Source: Gonatopus flavifemur
Taxonomy: Eukaryota > Arthropoda > Insecta > Hymenoptera > Dryinidae
Assembly: GCA_018340375.1 (NCBI GenBank)
Contig: JAFFJZ010000029.1
Coordinates: forward strand, 2,604,001 to 2,668,000
Reading direction: 5' to 3'
Length of the DNA: 64,000 nt
The notes under the pieces are model-generated. The model saw nothing but the letters and a program-made list of their open reading frames with translations. It searched no databases and was not told the DNA's origin. Made by a program: the position numbers and the translations under genes. Below, piece after piece: positions 58,595 through 64,000 of this stretch. The stretch's first letter is position 1. The number at the start of each line of letters is the position of its first letter.

Positions 58595-59142
58595 TATATA
58601 CAACGTTCGGTTGATACTTGGGAAATATTTAGTTGAATAGTCGCAACAAAATACTTCATTGATTCAAATAAAGTTTTATTGAATCAATTAATTATCCATT
58701 CTCATTAAGAAAATACTTTATAGCGTAGTAAATATTTGTTTGATTGAATGAATATTTACACGCAAAAAATAAAATACTGATGATCAGTATTTTATTTTTT
58801 GCGTGTAGTTGATTTAATCAAACTTTTTTCAAATCCATTGCGCATTTTGTTGCGACTATTTAACTCAATATTCCAACATAGGATACAAAAGTTGTTCACG
58901 TCATACTGGAATTGCCCCATCAATGTAAATAGTTATCAATATCTGGTTTTCCTTATAGTACGAATTTCAGTGGTTGCTATAAAAAAATTGTACTTTCAAA
59001 TATGAGTATGGGCTTTAACAGGGCATGCTCACAAGGTAAAACAGTACATGCTCTATAAAAACTGCAATCTAATAATATTGTTCAAAATATTCAAACATTT
59101 CAAACCGTCAAAGAACTAGATACAATGCATTCAAGTACATAC
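58595..59142. other. Unassigned; one inverted pair
   Basis: ACGCAAAAAATAAAATACTGATGATC near 58759 pairs with GATCAGTATTTTATTTTTTG just after it, a short perfect hairpin. No coding signal on either strand. Confidence 0.4.
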
Positions 59143-60108
59143 CACTTGTTGGTTCTCAATTTTATGTATCGGTGCACTAGATGTAGCAGGTTTCAAACTG
59201 TCATGCTGTATAAAGGGATTGTTATGATTTTCAGGAGCGTGGAAAACCTGTAACAATTTATAAATTTCCAATGAAAATCAAAAGTTACTTTCTAATTTTT
59301 CAACCGTGGAATATGCCCTTTTGAAAAGGTCTCATAAATTCTCATATATAAATCTTATTAGTTTATATGAGATTCTAATGAGTTTTTATCAGTTTATATG
59401 CGGCTTCTGTCCTAGAACTTATGGGATTTTATGATTTCATATGAGTTTTATAAAAACCTTATAAAATTAAATCAGAGTAATTTGCAAAATCTCATAAATC
59501 CTTATAAAATCAAGTTTATGTACTAGATTTCATGCGGTTTCTGTCCTAGAAATAACTAGACTTTATTTGACTTTATGAGACCTTTCCAACAGGGTGGAGA
59601 ATTAGAAATCTCCACGACGTTTGAATCATGTTCAGTTCAAGTCGGTTTACCTCCATCATTCGTTGCACTGATAAATTTTCATTGCTATAAAAATCACGAG
59701 GTTGTAAATTGTTGCCAAATATTGTAGGTACAGCATCATGTTTCAATTTTCGTTTACCATCGATACGAGTTTTTTCCCACATATTTGATGCAAAGTGTAC
59801 CTGTAAATGTATATCAAAGTTGTTAATTTTCTAACGCCAAACACCTGACGTATGGTTCATTCGATTCTACTGTATGAGACATACATATGAGCTCTACGAG
59901 ACATATCTATGATTTTTTTACCTACGGTATGCGTTTATTATCCGAGTTTACTTACTTCACATAGATGAAATTTGTCAGTCGGATTCCAACCTTTTCTGCC
60001 AACATTTGCTGACCACTGTGCTCGTCTCACAGGATCTTTAGGAAACACTTTCATCACAAATCCTTTCTGGTCAGAATTTGTACATCCGTCAGCGGAACAT
60101 CCAGTCAT
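59143..60108 (-). CDS. THAP-domain gene, three exons (5' part of a P-like transposase gene)
   Basis: Exon 1 (60108-59956) starts MTGCSADGCTNSDQKG and ends KFHLCE at a perfect GTAAGT donor. Exon 2 (from 59800, after TTTACAG) starts VHFASNMWEKTRI and includes HDAVPTIF. Together they form a C2CH THAP zinc finger: C-x4-C, then C-x2-H across the splice, a conserved W and FP, and the AVPTIF box. Exon 3 (59247-59143) has an acceptor TTACAG, 35 codons and a GTATGT donor. Exon 2's end is hidden by an element at 59317-59593. The catalytic part of a P-type transposase lies downstream on the same strand (54690-53551), so this is probably its N-terminus, separated by insertions. Confidence 0.8.
59317..59593. 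mobile_element. 277-bp element of TTATAAAATCTCATA words
   Basis: CCCTTTTGAAAAGGTCTCAT pairs with ATGAGACCTTTCCAACAGGG. The inside repeats TCATAAAT, CTTATAAAATC, TTTATATGAG and GGCTTCTGTCCTAGAA. It sits between exons 2 and 3 of the THAP gene. Confidence 0.75.
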
Positions 60109-60640
60109 TTTTGTTGCAGTTTATGAATTATATACATACATACATACACCTATGTAAAATACAGATGAGATTAACATTCAAATACCCATTCCATCATGAG
60201 TTGAGACTTCAGATACATTGTAAACATTTTTTTACTGGCCATTGTGCATTATATCAGTATACATAAACTTGCAAGGCTATAATATACTTATATGCATTTA
60301 TATTTGAAATGAAATTATTCTTAAATGTTAAATGTATGAATCTTCTTTAATTCACTGAAAACCAAATTATATCTGTAGTTTATAAATTATTAATACATAC
60401 GACATGGGTTATGTTATGCAGTAAAATAATACAATCAGAATTGGTATAACACGAAATACACGAAATACTCATAGAGCAAATAAATAGAGATATAAAACGA
60501 AGACCATAAACTTATAGAAGCAACGTGGAAAAGTTACAACTGTTGATGCTAAACTAGGTTAGTTTTATTCGTTATTGGATTCTTATTTTAACTTCTAAAT
60601 ACCTCGATGTGTACATTCTTGGAATTAATTAAAAAATGTA
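60109..60640. other. AT-rich upstream region of the THAP gene
   Basis: A short (ATAC)n run lies at 60131-60149. No coding or repeat structure is recognised; it would contain the promoter of the minus-strand THAP gene. Confidence 0.35.
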
Positions 60641-60649
60641 TTGCACAGT

Positions 60650-62035
60650 TCAGTTGAAGAATTGGAACAGATTCACACTCAAGTTTGTCAATATTTTGCT
60701 TATAAATCATGGAAAAATAAATATATGCAGAATACCAATTCTGAATTTGCCGCAGTTTCTCCTACTCAGTTTAGAGGAAACATGGCGGACCAATCAAAAT
60801 GCTCTAAATCTGATATACAGAAAAGATATGTGTTGACCAGACTCTCATTATAGGGTCTCTAATGCTTTGAGCTCGTCACCCAAGTAGCAGAAGAGGTTAG
60901 AGATGCTAAGAGCGTGTTTGGAAAATCCTACGAACATGCGTAGAGCCTCCAAATGAGAATGTTTCGAATAATTATGTGCTATACACCTCCATAGAATATC
61001 TTAACGAATTTATCCAAAATAGTCTCATTCGCACATCCCTTTCACATTCATAGAGTCACCATAGCATATTTCAGGAGTTCTTGTGCTACTTGGGCAGTGG
61101 CAAGTGCAATTGAATTTCTTGATAATCAAGGGCTCGCAAAATTTCAAAAAAGTAGTGCAACTGCGGAATTTATCCGAACTATCGATAGAATATTCGATTT
61201 CCTAAATACAAGCAGTCCTATCGGTCACGGTGATAAAAACCACTACGTCTGGAAGATATATCAGTATTGAGATCAATCTTAGAAAAGAAAATCAATTATC
61301 TATTTTCATTAAGAGTAAGAGATGGTCAACTACTTGTCAAATCTAATCGCAAAACTCTTATAATTGTTTTTGCCTGCGCAATTAAATCTTTGTTTGCAAT
61401 AGCAGAAGAAATATTGCAGAAAGAGCATTATGAATATTCATTTGGGTATAATTTCTCCCAGGATTATTCAGAAATTTTTTTTCCAAAAATCAGATCTAGG
61501 CACAGCAACAATAATAATGCGCATGTATTGCAATTTCGCAACGTATTCCAACAAATTTGAATGAAAAATAGTTTAATGCCTTTCCCTTCAGCAAACTGTA
61601 TTGCTTCAACAAATGATCCGATTGGATCTATTTCTTCGATTAAATGGGCAAAAAACAAAAAAACACATTTGGATGATGAAATTAATTCAACAAGCTGAGA
61701 GCCCGATAACATTACTATTTCTTCAATTCCAAGTATACAAACTGAATTGGAACAACATATTTTACATTATATAGCTGGATTTGCTGTTCGTTCATTATTG
61801 AACGTCATTGATGGTTGAAAAATTTCCGTGTACACAATCGTTGGTTTTTCTAAGGAATGAGTATTCCTCCTGTCACTCGACTATATATTCCAAGTTTACT
61901 GATTTTGTGAACAAGGGAGGATTGATGGTACCCTCTCAAAGCGTCATAAAGTTGATAATCTTTACTGAAAAAGAATTGTTAATCCAGACCAATGGTTTAA
62001 AAAAGATTGAATATCAAAAATTTAGATTCTAAAAT
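60650..62035 (+). pseudogene. P-element/THAP9-like transposase, C-terminal half
   Basis: Downstream of a MITE (60879-61094) the plus strand reads AIEFLDNQGLAKFQKSSATA and FIRTIDRIFDFLNTSS (61104-61220), then 61330-61560 VKSNRKTLIIVFACAIKSLF and SFGYNFSQDYSEIFFPKIRS, then 61745-62030 LEQHILHYIAGFAVRSLL and FVNKGGLMVPSQSVIKLI. These are successive C-terminal landmarks of THAP9/P-type transposases, here in several frames with stops. It is on the opposite strand to 53551-54690 and is therefore a second copy; its N-terminal half may be 45890-46535. Confidence 0.75.
60879..61094. mobile_element. MITE, family A, copy 3
   Basis: CCCAAGTAGCAGAAGAGGTT pairs with AGGAGTTCTTGTGCTACTTGGG. It is inserted in the P-like pseudogene; CA flanks both ends. 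Confidence 0.8.
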
Positions 62036-63467
62036 TCTAATAAGATTGAAAAATCAATTCTCCTTATATCAAAATGTTTTCGGTGATTTGGACTGTGAAA
62101 TCTCACAATCAAAGAATTCGCATTAGTTACGATTAATCACTTCAGTTCGTCATAAATTTTTGAGTATTCGATTGCATTCTTATGCCAAGTATTTTACAAG
62201 GGATATTTTGAAGCCAAATCGTCAGAGGCACCCATTTACAAAATTAACATTATTCAACAATGAATAATGAGAAAAAATTCATTGAGAACTATGTTTTAAC
62301 AATCAAGGATATTCTTCAATGTTCTTAAACTGAACTGTGATTCTTATTTTTGTATATAGTCTGAATCATTCATTCTTCTCCAGTACCATGTTGTATGCCA
62401 ATAAAGGGCGTCGCTGCGTTTTTGGGTAGAAAGGCAGAGGTGCGTGGTTCATTACCGAGTCCGTTGCAGTGATGCCAGCATTTGGTCGACCGAGTCGATT
62501 TACCCTCTCCATCTGACCATTTCTCGTCCTCACCATTCCAGCCGGGAGTACGCACACATTGAAACCCGTATTCATGTGATCCGGAACCGGTCGGTTCACT
62601 TCGAGTCAGCTCGGACAATCGAGAGAGAACCAACTATCCGTCTGTCTTTGTCTTCTCAATATGTTTTACGATCGGCTAACTCCGTGCAAGATCGGGAAAA
62701 ATTTAAAGCCCACGCGGTCGACTTACCGAAAAGTTTCACCGCTTTTTCTTTTCCAAGCGACAATTTTATTGTAATCAGTATCGAACTGACTTACCCGGCA
62801 CCCCGGGCAATTCTCGGCCGGGGCCCTTCGATATTTTTTTCGTTTTTTTTTCAAATCAAGAGCCAGTTCAATACTGATTATTAAATTATCACGATGAAAT
62901 ATAGATTTGATGCATAGCATCATTTAATTGAATTAAAATCGAATATGAGTAAATAATTTTTCAATCATTATTTATTTTTCATAAATTTTATAAGATTATT
63001 GGTTATTCTTATGACTGATTATGAAGCTTTCAAGAACTCCTATATGTATTGTATAAAAATTTCCTAATAGTTGCGTATTTCTAATCATTATTTTAAATCT
63101 TGATGATTTTTCAATGAATTTCATTAGAATTGTCAATCAATCGATGGTTGAAAAATTCTAAGATAGTTTGGGGATCTATGATAAATGTCCTGCGGTGAAT
63201 TCCATAATTTTCCCTGATAAATTAATTTTCAGAGATCACTATGATATTCCAATAATGAGGATAATCAAATCAACATCGATTATCAGATGTTGATCAACAT
63301 CAAAATAATAAGACTGAATATTCAATTGATTGATTGCAAATTATTTTCAATGGACTGAATAATTAGATTTGAGCATTCAAATTGATATTTCATCATTTCA
63401 CGCATTATCAGTCTCTTTCCTTCGCTGCATTACTTCATAGACGTAATATGTGGATCGAAATATTACA
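62036..63467. other. Unassigned region with one hairpin
   Basis: 62380-62850 is more GC-rich than its surroundings but shows no domain. TAATCAGTATCGAACTGAC (62774) pairs with CCAGTTCAATACTGATTA (62863), bracketing CCCGGCACCCCGGG. 62900-63460 is AT-rich and featureless. Confidence 0.35.
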
Positions 63468-63553
63468 AGACCCCATAGCCTAGCGGCAAAAGACATGTTT
63501 CTTGCGGAAGAACGGTCGGGTTTGATTCTGTGTGGAGACATTTCATTTTTTTT
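63468..63553 (+). repeat. tRNA-derived SINE-like unit
   Basis: ATAGCCTAGCGGC resembles a pol III A box, and 35 bases on GGTTTGATTCT resembles a B box; a T9 run at 63546-63554 follows as terminator. The tRNA cloverleaf around it is poor, so a tRNA-derived SINE or tRNA pseudogene is more likely than a working tRNA. Confidence 0.5.
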
Positions 63554-63724
63554 TGTCATCTCTCTGGTGAATAATTAAATTCCACATCCGATTATTATTT
63601 TTTATGTCATTACATCGTCATGTTATCAATAATCCTGATCTTTCGGAATGCACTTGCGGATTCGACCAAGTACAGGTCCGAGTCGATTGGAAATTTCCCA
63701 AATATTCGTGTCCATGACATATAC

Positions 63725-64000
63725 ACAGTAAAAAATTTTTCGTCAAATTCAACACACAAGCGAATGTTAACCATTTTTCTTCACACTCAACGTGTGTTGA
63801 TTCCAGAGTGACACTCACAAAGTGTTAATTTGAACTCGAATAACATTTTAATGTGTTGAAAATGAATCGATCGAACAGCATTTGATCAGTGTGTTAAATG
63901 AACACACAAAAGTGTTAAATATTCAACACTTGAATTTTAACACGTAGTTAAATATTCAACACTTGAATTTTGACACGTAGTTAAATATTCAACACTTGAA
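63725..64000. repeat. AACACTT word repeat ending in a 33-bp tandem array
   Basis: From 63725 AACACAC, GTTAACC, AGTGTT and AACACTT words are scattered in both orientations; from 63914 a 33-base unit beginning TTAAATATTCAACACTTGAA repeats nearly perfectly up to the window end and probably continues beyond it. Confidence 0.75.

Noticed and set aside
62366..62923. Overlapping ORFs on both strands in a GC-rich patch
   Set aside because: No domain or splice signals recognised; composition alone explains the open frames.
63914..64000. Regular 33-bp repeats that might suggest a CRISPR array
   Set aside because: Units are contiguous with no unique spacers, and the context is eukaryotic.

Overview
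The window looks like insect nuclear DNA, probably heterochromatic or transposon-rich. A hymenopteran or other small AT-rich insect genome would fit, but no sequence here fixes the species. There are spliced transposase genes with GT-AG introns, P-element/THAP, mariner, pogo, MULE, CMC and non-LTR families, an envelope-bearing Ty3/gypsy element, and no bacterial gene organisation. I found no convincing host gene. Almost every base that can be explained belongs to a transposable element, often nested two or three deep.

Layout. 1-2530: a ~341-bp tandem repeat packed with AGAACT/AGTTCT words. 2566-3700 (-): decayed retrotransposon gag, with two small terminal-inverted-repeat elements (3842-4013, 4135-4240) in its upstream flank. 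5003-5870: decayed mariner. 7515-8027 (-): tail of a retroviral-type envelope gene. 8028-21101: a 13-kb Ty3/gypsy endogenous retrovirus-like element with LTRs, gag, pol, an env resembling arthropod negative-strand-virus glycoproteins, and an extra ORF just before the 3' LTR that reads as a Tudor domain. 21.1-23.6 kb: a minus-strand MULE transposase gene with a FLYWCH finger split by an intron. 23.87-27.8 kb (-): a two-ORF LINE. 27.8-30.0 kb: large palindromic repeats. 30.3-32.56 kb: an RTE-like LINE fragment. 32.6-41.65 kb: a CMC (CACTA/Chapaev-like) transposase gene split by a palindromic element and by a minus-strand Ty3/gypsy element, whose gag is itself split by a 1.1-kb inverted-repeat element.

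41.9-45.8 kb is a dense cluster of short inverted-repeat elements. 45.9-62.0 kb holds P-element/THAP9-type transposase pieces on both strands, a Mag-like gypsy element (47105-50383), an apparently intact spliced pogo/Tigger-like transposon (50384-53548) and an intact IS630/mariner-superfamily transposon with very long inverted repeats (56564-58594). The last 2 kb contain a tRNA-derived SINE-like unit and a 33-bp tandem repeat.

Two things stand out. First, the 8028-21101 element seems to be a chimera of a Ty3/gypsy core, a non-gypsy class of fusion glycoprotein, and a captured Tudor domain, the protein family that organises the piRNA pathway restraining such elements in the insect germline. 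Second, at least a dozen unrelated short elements share one architecture: each is built from degenerate, variably spaced, inverted repetitions of a single short word different for each family. The only genes that look intact are the transposases at 50850-53144 and 57110-58138; nearly all others carry stops, frameshifts or insertions.
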